DNA from: Humulus lupulus
Taxonomy: Eukaryota > Streptophyta > Magnoliopsida > Rosales > Cannabaceae
Reading direction: 5' to 3'
Length of the DNA: 64,000 bases
Assembly (NCBI RefSeq): GCF_963169125.1
Contig: NC_084797.1
Span: 87,639,868 to 87,703,867, forward strand
The notes under the pieces are model-generated. The model made no database searches. It was not told where the DNA came from and saw only the letters and a program-made list of their open reading frames with translations. Within the stretch, counting starts at the first letter, position 1. Every line of letters starts with the position of its first letter. Shown here piece by piece: positions 63,677 through 64,000 of the stretch. Both the position numbers and the translations under genes were made by a program.

Positions 63677-64000
63677 GTCCTGGGTTTAAGGGTTCCTGAA
63701 GACCAGCTGGACATGTACATTCGCCGCTAAAGACAATCTCGATTCAGGGTTTGGTAAATGTGTATATGTGTTTATATGCTTAAGTGATTGGAAAGAATCG
63801 TGATTGTTGCTATCTGTTGGATTAATAAGAAGCATGAGATACTGATAGCGCCTGGCTCTTGATTGCTGTGTGACAATATTAAGGCGTGCTTATTAGCATT
63901 GCTATGCATGTAAATGAATATTTGAAATGATTAGTTGCATATTGCGTATATATGGATGGATGTCTATATCTTGATTGTTTGTGATTGATTGTGTTCCATT

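Larger units (their letters stand above)
61283..64000 (+). mobile_element. Element E: third Tekay-type element, runs off the window
   Basis: LTR 61283-63661, a mutated PBS at 63665-63676, and 320 bp of leader to the window edge. The leader matches D (GAGATACTGATAG and GCTTATTAGCATTGCT). Confidence 0.82.

Overview
The window reads as nuclear DNA of a flowering plant, most likely a eudicot. It holds one host gene at the left edge (a phytolongin, minus strand, with probable 5' UTR introns) and then about 61 kb of nested LTR retrotransposons. There is no sign of operons, tRNA or rRNA genes, CRISPR or prokaryotic signals. The species cannot be named from the sequence.

Layout. 0.3-2.0 kb: phytolongin gene. 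2.0-3.1 kb: AT-rich spacer with a pyrimidine tract and a cluster of short dyad motifs. 3.146-21.911 kb: element A, a Ty3/Gypsy element of the Tat type (RT, RNase H, extra archaeal-type RNase H, integrase), 751-bp LTRs, broken by a Tekay-like LTR fragment (6.618-about 11.86 kb). Between its integrase and 3' LTR lie nine tandem copies of a 110/119-bp unit and a broken multi-exon gene on the opposite strand, which itself carries two opposed solo LTRs. 22.4-27.8 kb: a GC-rich repeat block and a truncated Tekay-type chromovirus-like element (C), whose LTR carries a truncated Tat-type element (B). 27.83-61.28 kb: a second Tekay-type element (D), whose LTR was split by a Copia element (27.928-57.893 kb, TSD AATTG). 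61.283-64 kb: the LTR and start of a third such element (E).

The Copia element is a nest of its own. Its left LTR received two copies of a small family called G here (G1 28.698-33.464 kb, TSD AATTA; G2 34.237-37.900 kb, lacking its 5' end). Its leader next to the PBS received a full Tat-type element F (43.672-55.990 kb, TSD CATAT). F in turn took a G-family solo LTR inside its RT (51.292-51.998 kb, TSD CTTTT). Order of events: D, then Copia, then F and the G copies, then the solo LTR in F.

Two observations stand out. First, both Tat elements (A and F) carry, antisense to their own pol and just inside the 3' LTR, a spliced gene with a TATA box, a UTR intron, a domain resembling the Pfam 'putative gypsy type transposon' family, and a coiled-coil C-terminus. 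Second, the G family encodes Gag-protease fused directly to the tail of integrase: RT, RNase H and the integrase core are missing at the same joint in both copies, while at least three further solo LTRs show that the family has moved. Boundaries, TSDs and PBSs were read by eye; family names rest on motif recognition, not on database searches.
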